Source: Marinitoga hydrogenitolerans DSM 16785 (lineage in GTDB: Bacteria > Thermotogota > Thermotogae > Petrotogales > Petrotogaceae). From it: a stretch of DNA of 48,550 nucleotides. Numbering within the stretch: the stretch's first letter is position 1; each line of letters begins with the position of its first letter. The notes beneath the pieces were generated by a model that was not told where the DNA came from, ran no database searches, and saw nothing but the letters and a program-made list of their open reading frames with translations. The DNA is taken from NCBI RefSeq assembly GCF_900129175.1, contig NZ_FQUI01000005.1:42804-91353 (forward strand). The letters run 5' to 3'. The translations under genes and the position numbers were made by a program. Below, in pieces: positions 1 through 8,433 of the stretch.

Positions 1-33
1 GCTCTTTTTTTATTTAATTATGGAGGTGAAAAT

Positions 34-378
34 ATGGCAAAAAGTGAAACAAGACCAAGCGAAATACAAATTATAAGTGTTATGGATGATGTTAGAAAAG
101 GAAAAGTGAAAGTAAAATATGTATTCAATTACAATATTACAGAAGTGCAAGAAGAGGTAACAGAATTTGATGCAGCCGGCAATGAAATACAAGTAACAAA
201 AATAATGTATGAATACGAACAATTTATATTTGAAAGTGAATTTGATTTGTTGTTTAAAAATATAATACCGCAGATTTTAAAGACTATGTATGAAGAAAAG
301 AAAATGGAAATATTGAATAACATTGCTTTAGCAAGCACAGAATTACCAAAAGAAATAAGTATCGGTGGTGGTGAATAA
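34..378 (+). CDS. hypothetical phage tail-region protein, 114 aa
   Basis: I do not recognise this family. The protein is acidic, about 114 residues, without a signal peptide or membrane segment, and ends in a short glycine-rich tail. It starts at ATG behind a strong GGAGGTGA site and its TAA stop overlaps the ATG of the next gene (TAATG), so the two are translationally coupled. Its place directly upstream of the fibre and hub genes suggests a small structural or assembly protein of the tail, but nothing in the sequence proves this. The reading frame could be preceded by further phage genes outside the window. Confidence 0.75.
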   Translation: MAKSETRPSEIQIISVMDDVRKGKVKVKYVFNYNITEVQEEVTEFDAAGNEIQVTKIMYEYEQFIFESEFDLLFKNIIPQILKTMYEEKKMEILNNIALASTELPKEISIGGGE

Positions 379-1475
379 TGGGATTAGTAAAAACAGATTA
401 TGGATTGGTGCATAACACAGACGGTAGTTTATGTGTAACGGTTAGACCTGACGATATACCTTTCGAAGGCGTGAAAAGTTTTGCAGTAGAAGAAGGGACG
501 ACGAATTTGGTAAATCCAGATTTAACGACATGGACTATGAGTCATGGCGGAACTATTACCATGTTACCTGAAACATATATGGGTATGCCTGTTTATGAAT
601 TCAGATGCCCAGTTGGAACTATGATGTCAGTATATCAAACTTTTACACATTTAATCAATGAAAATTTTACAGGGACTATTTATTACAAGAAAATTTCAGG
701 AGATAGAAGTTTTGCACTATATTTTAGGCAAGCTATTTTTGGAACACAATATAAGAACATTGCGCTTACAAATACAGAATGGACACGAGCAGAATTGAAT
801 TATCAATTCACAACTGATGATACTTGTATGTTTTTGATTTATCAACCAGTAGCTACTAATACACAAGAAATAATATATCATTTTGCAATGCCACAATTAG
901 AAAAAAAACCCTTCGCAACCTCGTTCGTGGATGGAACGAGAGCGGATGGCAGATTTATAATACCATTTAATTATGACAAATTTGTAATTATGGCAACAGC
1001 AAAAATGACTCCAGGTTCTTTATCAACATCGTCATCATTGTATAAACGTATATTTGGGTTATATGGTGGCGATGGCACTAGTCCAACCGCTCGTTTTGAA
1101 GTTTTGAATAACCCTACTTTATTATCAAATTATGTTCATTTTGCTAATGGCACAACACAAGGCGTATATTTTACACGAGATTTTTCTATCACTGAATATG
1201 TTAACTATATTTGGACTTATGATGGTTTTGTTAGCAAAGTGTATATTAATGGTATTTTGAAACTTACTATGAATGTGACTATTGATTTTACTCCTTCTAA
1301 ATTATTTATTGGATATCTTGGTTATTATTCTGAAAATTATTATCTTGGTAATGGTTTATATTCTAATATTTACATCGGCAACTACGACGCTAACATTTGG
1401 ACTGATGCATTCATCCAAGAACTATATAATGCCAAAAAACCTTTCTCAGTCCCAGCGAAATTACCTATAATCTAA
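378..1475 (+). CDS. phage tail/fibre protein with LamG-like (concanavalin-type) domain
   Basis: The 365-residue product looks like two beta-rich jelly-roll modules. Residues about 45-185 resemble a carbohydrate-binding module (many aromatic and Thr residues, with a TSFVDGTR motif near 180-188), and residues about 195-350 read like a LamG/concanavalin-like domain (the IWTYDG and KVYINGIL strands near residues 280-295 are typical). Such domains in phage tails usually bind host surface glycans. The gene overlaps the previous stop by one base and is followed by a short GC hairpin and then the hub gene. Function is inferred from fold-like patterns and position; I cannot name a closer family. Confidence 0.65.
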   Translation: MGLVKTDYGLVHNTDGSLCVTVRPDDIPFEGVKSFAVEEGTTNLVNPDLTTWTMSHGGTITMLPETYMGMPVYEFRCPVGTMMSVYQTFTHLINENFTGTIYYKKISGDRSFALYFRQAIFGTQYKNIALTNTEWTRAELNYQFTTDDTCMFLIYQPVATNTQEIIYHFAMPQLEKKPFATSFVDGTRADGRFIIPFNYDKFVIMATAKMTPGSLSTSSSLYKRIFGLYGGDGTSPTARFEVLNNPTLLSNYVHFANGTTQGVYFTRDFSITEYVNYIWTYDGFVSKVYINGILKLTMNVTIDFTPSKLFIGYLGYYSENYYLGNGLYSNIYIGNYDANIWTDAFIQELYNAKKPFSVPAKLPII

Positions 1476-1479
1476 TTTT

Positions 1480-1500
1480 AGGGGGCTTTTGCTCCCTTTC
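1480..1500 (+). terminator. weak intergenic hairpin between two tail genes
   Basis: AGGGGGC (1480-1486), a TTTT loop and GCTCCCT (1491-1497) form a 7-bp stem followed by only three T. It may be a weak terminator or an mRNA-stabilising hairpin between the LamG-like gene and the hub gene. Confidence 0.4.
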
Positions 1501-1516
1501 AAGTGAGGTGAAATAA

Positions 1517-4500
1517 ATGTTTGAAGCACTTAATATAGATACAAATTTTCTAAGTTACTACAGACACAAAACAAAATACAAAAAAATATTGTTTTACGCA
1601 AAGATTGACGGCGTAAATTGGTATGATTTGAGCGATTACGTGCAAAATGTAAAAACAAATAACAAAATACAATTACTTAATAATGCGGTAATAGATACAA
1701 CAACAATAACGGTAAAAAATGAGAATAACGCTTTTACTTCCACACAATATAATGACGCATTTGACCCAGTGGTCGGAAAAATAAACGGCACAATAAATGA
1801 TGGATATTTAAATAAAGTATGGGAAGTTAAAATATTAGTTGAAGTAACCGATGGAATAAATACAATTCAAATACCGATTTTTCACGGTTGGAAAACACAA
1901 AGGGCTATAAAAGAAAAACATAAAAAAGCGAAAATAGAATTAAAGGATATATTATGGATAACAACACAAAAGAAAATAGAATATCCGTTACTTTACACAC
2001 AAATGACACCAAACGCTATAATCTCTGATTTACTTAATAGATGTGGATTAGATACTAGCTATCAAGATTTGCAAAGTTTAACGACTGTATTCGATGTATT
2101 TATTGCAGAAAAAGATAGAACGTATTGGCAAGTTATACAAAAAATAGTAGAAGCAACGGCGGGGAGAATAAGCACAACACCAGAGGGAAAAGTAATATAC
2201 AGAACAAGAATTGAAAACTTTATTGAGCCAAGTCCTGTTATAACAATTAACCAGGAAGATTTCAAAAATTATAATCTTTCAAATCAAAAAAAATATAACA
2301 GAATAAAATTAGAAAGTGAAGGTTTTGAAATAGGAGCAATAACCGAAGCGGTAATTGATACAGACTTGCAAGGAGATAATGCGATAATTGCAGCAACAAA
2401 ACAAGGAAGATTTGAGCTTGAATATACGAGCGATTATATCAAAAACCCTGATACAACAGTATTTTTAACAGTATATCAAGGCGAAACTTTGGTTTCAGAT
2501 GGAGAAGCTTTCACAGCTGGAAGTGATAATGGATTAATTAGATTAGATGAATTAACCGCATATCCAGACAAGTTAATTTTAAAAATAACAAATCTTTCAT
2601 CGACTGTAAGTTATAGAATAGCACACGTTAAATTTAATGCAATACCAATCAAAAAAATAAGCTTAAATAATGTAATAAGACCTAACCTTACAAATGAACC
2701 TGATGCGGAAATCAGTTTAAAATCTCATTATTCATCTGAGGCAATGCTTTCAAATGTCGCTGATGTAGTAGAAAATAATTTGAGTAAAGAAATTAACTTT
2801 AATCTACAAATGAATGAATTTTACCCTGACGTTTTTGCTGGAAATCTTGTTAATCTTTCTATTGCTGCAAAAGGTATTTCAAGCGGTGTTTTCATTATCG
2901 ACAAAGTGGAACATTCACTTGAAGCAAACAAATTCGAAACGAAATTGAATGTCGTAGAATGGAAAAATATAAACTTTGATATATCAAACAAAGAAATAAC
3001 ACAACAAATAGTTTCAAAAGAAATACAAAAACCTAATGTTGTAAAGACTGTAGAAGAAATTTCTGGGGCAGTGCAAAAGCTTCAGGCTCAAACGCAAGCA
3101 GTAGATGACAGAACAAACTTTTTGGATAGAGCAGAACCCTCAGCACCTACGAATCTTGCATTATCTACAATTAATGAAAATGGATTAAGCTTTATAAAAG
3201 CATCATGGGATGCAAATACAGAAACGGATCTTATAGGTTACGAATTGGCTTGGAGTTACGACGGTATTGATTGGAATTATATCAAAACATCAGAAACTCT
3301 TGTGAAGTTTGAAGTAGCAGGTAATAAAACAGTTTACGCAAAAGTTAGAGCATTAGATGCAGAAGGAAAAAAATCGGTATGGAGTGCAGTGCAACAAATA
3401 ACAAGCGCAAAAGATGAAATGCCGCCAGCAATACCAACAGGTTTAATTGCAACTGGATTATTTCAAAAAATACAATTAAAGTGGAATGAAAACACAGAAG
3501 ATGATTTCAAAGAATATGAGTTACAAGTTGCAACCGATAATACTTTTACATTGAATGTTGAAAATATCAAAATTTCGGCAACTAATTTTGTTTATGCTGG
3601 AAATACAAACACTACTTATTATTTTAGGATAAGAGCAATTGACGAAAGTGGAAATATTAGTGCATGGAGTGCAGCAGTTAGTGGAACTACAGCAAAAGTG
3701 TATGATTCAGATTTAGAAAGCCAAAGACTTACAGATGCAGAAAATGCAATAAATCAAAACGCAACAGATATTGCAACTTTGAATAATAGCACAATACCAA
3801 ATCTACAGACTGATATACAAAATAATAGAACAGATATAGATAGCTTGAATAATACAACAATACCAACCTTGCAAAATGATATATCTAATAATCAAATACA
3901 AATTGATGATTTGAATAATAACACAATACCGGAATTGAATGAAAAACTTTCATACAAAGCAATAGCATTACCAGCAGGTGCAATAGGGTATTGGACTACA
4001 TCTTTGCTTGATGATGTGAATAATATAAAACCGGTTGGGTATGATTATGTAAATCTAAAAAGTATTATTCAAGTAGTAGAAGATAATATACCAAACGGAA
4101 CAATAACAGAAACTAAAATAGCTGATAATTCTATTTCTACGCCAAAACTTCAAGCGAATTCTATATCTTCTGATAAAATAATTGCAGGAGCTATAACAAC
4201 GGCAAAAATAGCAGCTGGAGCAGTAACAGCAAATGAAATTGCTGCGAATTCTATAACAGCAACGCATATTCAAACAGATGCAATTACAGCAGAAAAAATT
4301 TCAGTAGGGGCAGTAATAGCGGAAAAGATAGCAACAGGAGCTATATTAGCAGAAAAGATAGCAACAGGAGCAATTACAACAGCAAAAATAGCAGCTGGAG
4401 CAATAACAGCAAATGAAATAGCAACAAGTGCAATAACAGCTAATAAAATAGCAGTAGGAGCTGTTACAGCGGATAAAATTTCTGTAAGTGCGGTAACTGC

Positions 4501-5926
4501 AGAAAAAATAGCAGCAAGTGCTATAACTTCAGATAAAATCGCAACAGGAGCTATAACGGCGGGAAAGGTTGCAGCTAACGCAATAACTGCAAATGAAATA
4601 GCGGCAGGTGCGATCACAGCGGATAAAATAGGAACAAATGAGATAATTACAAATACAGCTAATATAAAAATTGGAATAATACAAGAAGCACATATCGCAG
4701 ATGCTGCAATTGCAGAAGCGAAAATACAAAATGCAGCAATTACAAATGCAAAAATAGCGGATTTAGCAGTAGATGATGCAAAAATAGCAAATTTAAATGC
4801 GAGTAAAATTACGACAGGTTTTTTGGATGCGGATAGAATAGAAGCAGGAAGCATTACAGCGGATAAATTAATAATGCAACCAGCTTTCGGACTTCCAAAA
4901 GGTGCTATTGCTTATTTTACAAATAGTCTTGTAGATGAAATTAATCAAATTATGCCAGTTGGATATACAGAAGTTAATCTTGCACCAACAATCACACTAA
5001 CGCCAGAAAATGCGCCAGCGGGAAGTATAATTGGTGATTTGATGGTAGCAGATAAAATATATGCAAATCATTTAAATGTTAGTGAATTATCGGCAATTAC
5101 GGCAAATGTAGGCACATTAAATACAGGAGTTTTGCAAAATTCTACAGGAACTACAAAATTAGATTTGACAAATGGGACGTTACAATTAGGATATGATGGA
5201 ACAAATGACACTAATTATTTTAAATACGATGGAATAAATTTAGAAATAGTAGGAGCAACACTAAAATTGAGTAGTGAAAAAGGGGAAATACATTTTGTCG
5301 ATTCAAATATAAATTTATTTGATAGTAATTATACTGGTTGGAATTCGATAACATTTGAAAATAATATTAACACACAAAGATTAAGAAGTAGTTTGTTATT
5401 CGAAACTAATAAAACAGTTTTTAGACAAGAAATATTTGATAGTGCGGACTATGTAAATATGTTAGCAGAATTTAGATTAGAAAACCCAATTCAAGCAAAA
5501 ATTAGAATTATTGACTGGTATGAAAACATAAATCAGTGGATACCTACAATTTTTTTAAATTTAACTTCATTTAAAGTATATTCTTTTTCAGATTTAAATA
5601 ATGATACTCCGTCACCTTTGTGGTTTGAAGTAAAAAAAGATGAAGGAATAAAATTACAGAACAATATAACTTCAGACCCAACAACAAGTGAAAATGGGCA
5701 ATTATATTACAATTCATCTTTAGGAGATATAAAACTTAGAACAAAAAATTATTGGACGAAACTAAATAAACATTGGACTTTTTCATCAAAACCAGCTGCG
5801 GATCCAGGAATTTCTATAGGTGATTCTTTCTCATGGGGAACTCGCTTTTTTATAAAAACTGGAGATACAACATATGTTATACCAAACACTGGAATTTACG
5901 GAAGTTGGAGCTTATTACCAACATAA
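1517..5926 (+). CDS. large phage tail hub/fibre protein with FN3 domains and 10-residue repeats
   Basis: A 1469-residue modular tail protein. Residues 1 to about 500 resemble a baseplate/hub-type tail protein (segment PNAIISDLLNRCGL near 160 and WQVIQKIVEATAGRI near 205). Residues about 539-635 and 635-728 are two fibronectin type III domains (EPSAPTNL and MPPAIPTGL starts). Then come three 22-residue coiled-coil-like repeats (about 751-812), a module with LPAGAIGYW (815-860), eighteen 10-residue repeats of the form GAITADKIAT (861-1040), weaker copies to about 1118, a second copy of the LPxGAI module (1123-1171), and a fibre tip (about 1180-1469). Start is ATG behind GAGGTGA. It probably builds the tail tip and host-contact fibre. 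No enzymatic motif is seen. The long antisense frame over the repeats is a composition artefact. Confidence 0.88.
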   Translation: MFEALNIDTNFLSYYRHKTKYKKILFYAKIDGVNWYDLSDYVQNVKTNNKIQLLNNAVIDTTTITVKNENNAFTSTQYNDAFDPVVGKINGTINDGYLNKVWEVKILVEVTDGINTIQIPIFHGWKTQRAIKEKHKKAKIELKDILWITTQKKIEYPLLYTQMTPNAIISDLLNRCGLDTSYQDLQSLTTVFDVFIAEKDRTYWQVIQKIVEATAGRISTTPEGKVIYRTRIENFIEPSPVITINQEDFKNYNLSNQKKYNRIKLESEGFEIGAITEAVIDTDLQGDNAIIAATKQGRFELEYTSDYIKNPDTTVFLTVYQGETLVSDGEAFTAGSDNGLIRLDELTAYPDKLILKITNLSSTVSYRIAHVKFNAIPIKKISLNNVIRPNLTNEPDAEISLKSHYSSEAMLSNVADVVENNLSKEINFNLQMNEFYPDVFAGNLVNLSIAAKGISSGVFIIDKVEHSLEANKFETKLNVVEWKNINFDISNKEITQQIVSKEIQKPNVVKTVEEISGAVQKLQAQTQAVDDRTNFLDRAEPSAPTNLALSTINENGLSFIKASWDANTETDLIGYELAWSYDGIDWNYIKTSETLVKFEVAGNKTVYAKVRALDAEGKKSVWSAVQQITSAKDEMPPAIPTGLIATGLFQKIQLKWNENTEDDFKEYELQVATDNTFTLNVENIKISATNFVYAGNTNTTYYFRIRAIDESGNISAWSAAVSGTTAKVYDSDLESQRLTDAENAINQNATDIATLNNSTIPNLQTDIQNNRTDIDSLNNTTIPTLQNDISNNQIQIDDLNNNTIPELNEKLSYKAIALPAGAIGYWTTSLLDDVNNIKPVGYDYVNLKSIIQVVEDNIPNGTITETKIADNSISTPKLQANSISSDKIIAGAITTAKIAAGAVTANEIAANSITATHIQTDAITAEKISVGAVIAEKIATGAILAEKIATGAITTAKIAAGAITANEIATSAITANKIAVGAVTADKISVSAVTAEKIAASAITSDKIATGAITAGKVAANAITANEIAAGAITADKIGTNEIITNTANIKIGIIQEAHIADAAIAEAKIQNAAITNAKIADLAVDDAKIANLNASKITTGFLDADRIEAGSITADKLIMQPAFGLPKGAIAYFTNSLVDEINQIMPVGYTEVNLAPTITLTPENAPAGSIIGDLMVADKIYANHLNVSELSAITANVGTLNTGVLQNSTGTTKLDLTNGTLQLGYDGTNDTNYFKYDGINLEIVGATLKLSSEKGEIHFVDSNINLFDSNYTGWNSITFENNINTQRLRSSLLFETNKTVFRQEIFDSADYVNMLAEFRLENPIQAKIRIIDWYENINQWIPTIFLNLTSFKVYSFSDLNNDTPSPLWFEVKKDEGIKLQNNITSDPTTSENGQLYYNSSLGDIKLRTKNYWTKLNKHWTFSSKPAADPGISIGDSFSWGTRFFIKTGDTTYVIPNTGIYGSWSLLPT
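4097..4636 (+). repeat. eighteen in-frame 30-bp coding repeats (10-residue units)
   Basis: From residue 861 to 1040 of the tail hub/fibre protein the sequence is built of eighteen consecutive 10-residue units such as GAITTAKIAA, GAVTANEIAA and GAITADKIGT. Ile/Val/Ala positions repeat strictly, and the DNA units have diverged by silent and conservative changes. Weaker units continue to about 4860. The pattern suggests a fibrous beta- or alpha-repeat shaft. Confidence 0.9.
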
Positions 5927-5943
5927 TTATAAGGAGGTGCAGT

Positions 5944-6093
5944 ATGAATAAGAAAGACAAAATTCAAATCAAGGTTATGGCTATGAATATGCATATGGAG
6001 GAAATTATAGAATTTTTGAATGAATTATTAGCAGAAAATGAAAATCTAAAAAAACAAATTAAAGAGTTACAAAAGCAAAATAATCATAATTAA
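5944..6093 (+). CDS. small coiled-coil phage protein, 49 aa
   Basis: A 49-residue protein starting at ATG 5944 behind a near-perfect AAGGAGGTG site. A longer frame upstream exists, but it would overlap the tail gene out of frame and lacks a ribosome site. The C-terminal half (EIIEFLNELLAENENLKKQI) is a clear heptad coiled coil, the N-terminal part is Lys/Met rich. It sits 17 bases after the hub/fibre gene and is followed at once by a strong terminator, so it closes the tail operon. It could be a small chaperone or fibre-assembly factor, but this is only a guess from position and the coiled coil. Confidence 0.7.
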   Translation: MNKKDKIQIKVMAMNMHMEEIIEFLNELLAENENLKKQIKELQKQNNHN

Positions 6094-6118
6094 AGAACCC
6101 TTCGGGGTTCTTTTTTTT
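6094..6118 (+). terminator. intrinsic terminator after the tail operon
   Basis: AGAACCC (6094-6100), a TTCG tetraloop and GGGTTCT (6105-6111) followed by eight T. It directly follows the TAA of the 49-aa coiled-coil gene. Confidence 0.93.
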
Positions 6119-6134
6119 ATATGGAGGTGGAATT

Positions 6135-6896
6135 TTGGAAGTTGCAACATATGAATATAAAAAAGATTTTATTGATATTATTCCAGTTGGTGATCTTCAT
6201 ATTGGAAGTGAAAACTCTGATATCCATGATGTAATAAAAGCATTAGAAAAAGAAGAAGGTAAAATCATATTTCTTGGTGATCTCATTGATAATGCAATAG
6301 TTAATTCTTTAGGAGACGTGTATTCGCAAAAAGATAACCCACAAGGTACATTGAAGCAAATTAGTAGTTTATTTGACAAATTCAAAGATAGAATACTAGG
6401 AGTGGTAGGAGGGAACCATGAAAGAAGAACATGGAGAAAAGTTGGTGTTGATCCAATAGCATTATTATGTCAAGAAAAAAACATACCTTATACAGATGAT
6501 CTTATGGTTATAGATATTAATTTAAAAAATGGTAAAAAATTAGTTGGACAAAAAAACAGAATTAATTACAAAATAGCTTGTCATCATGGTTCTTCAGGCG
6601 GAAGATTTCCTGAAAGAAGTATGAGGCAACATCGTTATTTTTTTGATGTAATATCCGGAGTAGATATTTACCTAACAGGACATACTCATATTCCAGAAAT
6701 GCATAAATTCTCTATATTTGAATATGATTCGAAAAATAAAAAAATCAGAAAAAAAGACATAGTTGGTATAACTGTTCCATCTTGGACAGATGAAAAATAT
6801 GCGGTGCAAAAGTTACTTGCACCGACAGCAAGAGGAATGTTTAAAATAAGATTGTTTGCAAACAAAACGCAAAAAATAGAAGTTTTAGCGAGGTGA
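6135..6896 (+). CDS. calcineurin-like metallophosphoesterase
   Basis: A 253-residue protein with all motifs of the calcineurin-like metallophosphoesterase fold: GDLH (D20, H22), GDLIDN (D49), GNHE (N94, H95), the HH pair at 150-151 and GHTH (H183, H185). These bind two metal ions and hydrolyse phosphate esters; the substrate is unknown. Starts at TTG 6135, spaced 4-5 bases after GGAGGTGG; no ATG fits. It lies just after the tail terminator and before a small membrane protein gene (4-base gap), so it belongs to the late phage region. Phage homologues are common, with roles proposed in nucleic-acid or nucleotide processing; here the role is open. Confidence 0.88.
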   Translation: MEVATYEYKKDFIDIIPVGDLHIGSENSDIHDVIKALEKEEGKIIFLGDLIDNAIVNSLGDVYSQKDNPQGTLKQISSLFDKFKDRILGVVGGNHERRTWRKVGVDPIALLCQEKNIPYTDDLMVIDINLKNGKKLVGQKNRINYKIACHHGSSGGRFPERSMRQHRYFFDVISGVDIYLTGHTHIPEMHKFSIFEYDSKNKKIRKKDIVGITVPSWTDEKYAVQKLLAPTARGMFKIRLFANKTQKIEVLAR

Positions 6897-6900
6897 AACT

Positions 6901-7191
6901 ATGCATTATGAAAATTGTCCTTACGAAAAAAGAATAGAGCAACTTGAAAAAGAAATGAAAGATAGAATGCAACAGGATGCAATTCAAGAAACAATATTAA
7001 AAATAATAAATGAGCGTTTCGATAAATTAGAAAATAAAATAGATGGAATAGACGGAGAACTTCATAATGGTCTTATTCCCAAAAAAGCAAGTCAATGGTT
7101 TTATAGTTCGGTTGGAAAATGGGTATTGGGGTTAATAGGTACAAATGTAATTACGATCATAATTTTATTATACAAGGTTTTTCAGAGGTGA
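6901..7191 (+). CDS. small coiled-coil protein with C-terminal membrane anchor (XhlA-like layout)
   Basis: A 96-residue protein: residues about 8-60 are charged and heptad-like (KRIEQLEKEMKDRM, FDKLENKIDGIDGEL), residues about 72-92 form one hydrophobic membrane segment (VLGLIGTNVITIIILLY), and the end is basic. This layout, coiled coil then tail anchor, is that of XhlA/hemolysin-like phage proteins that sit near holin and lysin genes, though I cannot confirm homology. It follows the phosphoesterase by 4 bases and precedes the putative endolysin by 5, each with its own GAGGTGA site, so the three are one unit. Confidence 0.7.
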   Translation: MHYENCPYEKRIEQLEKEMKDRMQQDAIQETILKIINERFDKLENKIDGIDGELHNGLIPKKASQWFYSSVGKWVLGLIGTNVITIIILLYKVFQR

Positions 7192-7196
7192 TGTAA

Positions 7197-7577
7197 ATGA
7201 ATTGGGAAGATTATAGAGCAAAGCTTATTATCGCAGTTATGGGAGAAGCTGAAAGTTGTAGTTTTTTTGAAAAATATCTAATTGCTTGTGTTGGTTGGAA
7301 TAGATGGTTTCACCAGAAAAAATATAATTTTAATACGTTAGAAAAAGATTTTCTTGGATACAGAAGAGAAATTATAATAAATGAAGTTTCAAGAGAGAAA
7401 ATGGAAGAAAGTATAAAGGCAGTGGATCGAGCATTTATAGAACTCAATGCAGGTAATAAAAAATATAATGATCTTTTCTTTTTTAATTTATCTGGTAGAA
7501 AACCGAGTACAATTTTTAAAGTTGAACCTGTGATTTTTGATAAAGTTGTACATACTTTTTTCAGAATAATCGATTAA
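7197..7577 (+). CDS. putative SleB-type cell wall hydrolase (endolysin)
   Basis: A 126-residue protein whose layout fits the SleB/CwlJ cell-wall hydrolase domain. It has a GEAE motif with E17 where the catalytic Glu lies, followed by a helix ending in WNRW (like the family VILNR). The middle has A-x-x-A-x-x-x-L-x-x-G spacing, there is a LFFFNLSGRKPS segment, and the end is VHTFFRI (compare the family GNHVFYR). The fold would cleave peptidoglycan glycan strands. There is no signal peptide, so it would need the nearby holin to cross the membrane. It is short and divergent, so the call is a pattern match, not proof. It is followed by a strong terminator. Confidence 0.5.
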   Translation: MNWEDYRAKLIIAVMGEAESCSFFEKYLIACVGWNRWFHQKKYNFNTLEKDFLGYRREIIINEVSREKMEESIKAVDRAFIELNAGNKKYNDLFFFNLSGRKPSTIFKVEPVIFDKVVHTFFRIID

Positions 7578-7618
7578 AGAATGAGAAATTGAAATGAAAT
7601 ATTTTCTTAAAACGCATA

Positions 7619-7645
7619 ACACTCTGTAAGGGTGTTATTTTTTAT
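7619..7645 (+). terminator. intrinsic terminator after the putative endolysin gene
   Basis: AACACTC (7619-7625), loop TGTAA, GGGTGTT (7631-7637), then a T-rich tract. Confidence 0.88.
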
Positions 7646-7834
7646 TTTATATGTAAATTATCACATTTAGTATTAAAAACATCAGGAAACGCAAAATATT
7701 GTATGTGGTATGCATTTTTAGGGAAATTAATATAAAAAATAAGAGATTTTAGTTAGAAAATGAAAAATATTCAACATGGAAAAATAATTTCGTCAGGTCA
7801 AAATAACACTTAGTATAAAAATATATTGGAAAAT

Positions 7835-7840
7835 TATAAT
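7835..7840 (+). promoter_or_regulatory. possible promoter (-10) of a small prophage transcription unit
   Basis: TATAAT at 7835-7840 lies in an AT-rich stretch with no strong -35. It is upstream of a hairpin (7857-7885) and the 57-aa frame at 7918. Placed here because the unit lies between two terminators and needs a promoter of its own. Confidence 0.4.
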
Positions 7841-7845
7841 GTTAC

Positions 7846-7885
7846 CGAAAAATAAAAAGCTAATGGCAGATTCTGCCGTTAGCTT
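7846..7885 (-). terminator. hairpin with leftward terminator properties
   Basis: Arms 7857-7870 and 7872-7885 match over 14 bases with one G-T pair. Read leftward the stem is followed by TTTTTATTTTT, an intrinsic terminator shape. On the rightward strand it has no T run and would be a leader hairpin of the small unit. No leftward gene is visible upstream of it. Confidence 0.55.
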
Positions 7886-7917
7886 AGAAAAAAAAGTAGA
7901 ATTTTGCAGGATCCAAA

Positions 7918-8091
7918 ATGGAGGGTGCAAATTTAAAAATTATACAGCCAACATGCAAAAAATATCCAAATAAAAGTGACCGGAATAATATTCCGGTCAT
8001 TAGCGAAATGATAAGACGTTTAGACAATGATGAATACAAATTTGTAAAAACCTACAAAATGTCGGTTTTGAAATTCCAGTATGAGGCTTGA
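7918..8091 (+). CDS. small hypothetical prophage ORF, 57 aa
   Basis: An open frame of 57 codons from ATG 7918 to TGA 8089. An AGGA sits six bases before the ATG. The product is basic and mixed in charge, with helix-like segments (PVISEMIRRLDNDEY, near residues 26-40) and one Cys; I recognise no family. The last codons form the left arm of a strong terminator that ends the unit, as in many compact phage genes. It contains a perfect 23-bp palindrome (7977-7999), which is a reason for doubt: the region might instead encode a structured RNA. It lies between the endolysin and holin genes, as a separate cassette. Confidence 0.45.
   Translation: MEGANLKIIQPTCKKYPNKSDRNNIPVISEMIRRLDNDEYKFVKTYKMSVLKFQYEA
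7977..7999. repeat. perfect 11-bp inverted repeat, 1-bp centre
   Basis: TGACCGGAATA (7977-7987), A, TATTCCGGTCA (7989-7999). GC-rich ends in an AT-rich region; could be a hairpin or a dyad operator. Confidence 0.8.
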
Positions 8092-8107
8092 GAAAGCCTC
8101 TTTTTTT
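8083..8107 (+). terminator. intrinsic terminator of the small prophage unit
   Basis: GAGGCTT (8083-8089), GAGA loop, AAGCCTC (8094-8100), seven T. The left arm overlaps the end of the 57-aa frame. Confidence 0.92.
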
Positions 8108-8133
8108 ATTACATTTTAGAAAGGAGTGAAATT

Positions 8134-8433
8134 ATGGAAATTATTGTGTATGTATTAGTAGGTGTTGCATTTCTCTTAGGGAATTTATTACTACATTCAA
8201 AAAAGATGGAGAGCAAAATTAAAATTGTCAGAAAAATTGTTACACATGTCGTGGAATATGTAGAACAAATTGGAAATTTAAAAAATTTGCATGGAGAACA
8301 AAAGAAAAAACTTGCAATGAATTTGGCCAAAAAAACTTTATCAGAAATGCATATAAAAATATCTGACAATCTATTAGACACAATAATTGAAAGTATAGTA
8401 TTTTACCTTAATCTTCAGAAAGGAGTGAAATAA
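8134..8433 (+). CDS. phage holin, LL-H family (Phage_holin_6-like)
   Basis: A 99-residue protein with one N-terminal membrane segment (about residues 2-20, IIVYVLVGVAFLLGNLLL). A soluble helical part follows that fits the LL-H-type holin pattern: a V-x-x-V-E-x-x-x-x-x-G stretch, KKKLAMNLAKKTLSEMHIKI, then DNLLDTIIESIVFYLN. These holins form membrane lesions and time lysis. It begins at ATG behind AAAGGAGTGA and its stop overlaps the next start (TAATG). Its position after the putative endolysin supports a lysis role, although in this phage the small cassette at 7835-8107 separates the two. Confidence 0.7.
   Translation: MEIIVYVLVGVAFLLGNLLLHSKKMESKIKIVRKIVTHVVEYVEQIGNLKNLHGEQKKKLAMNLAKKTLSEMHIKISDNLLDTIIESIVFYLNLQKGVK

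Noticed and set aside
4097-4636. 30-bp periodic repeats that could be taken for a CRISPR array
   Set aside because: Units are contiguous, diverged and in frame within a coding gene; there are no spacers.
4270-4854. 194-codon minus-strand frame, rich in Ala and Ile
   Set aside because: It is the mirror of the 10-residue repeats of the tail hub/fibre gene; no ribosome site, low complexity.
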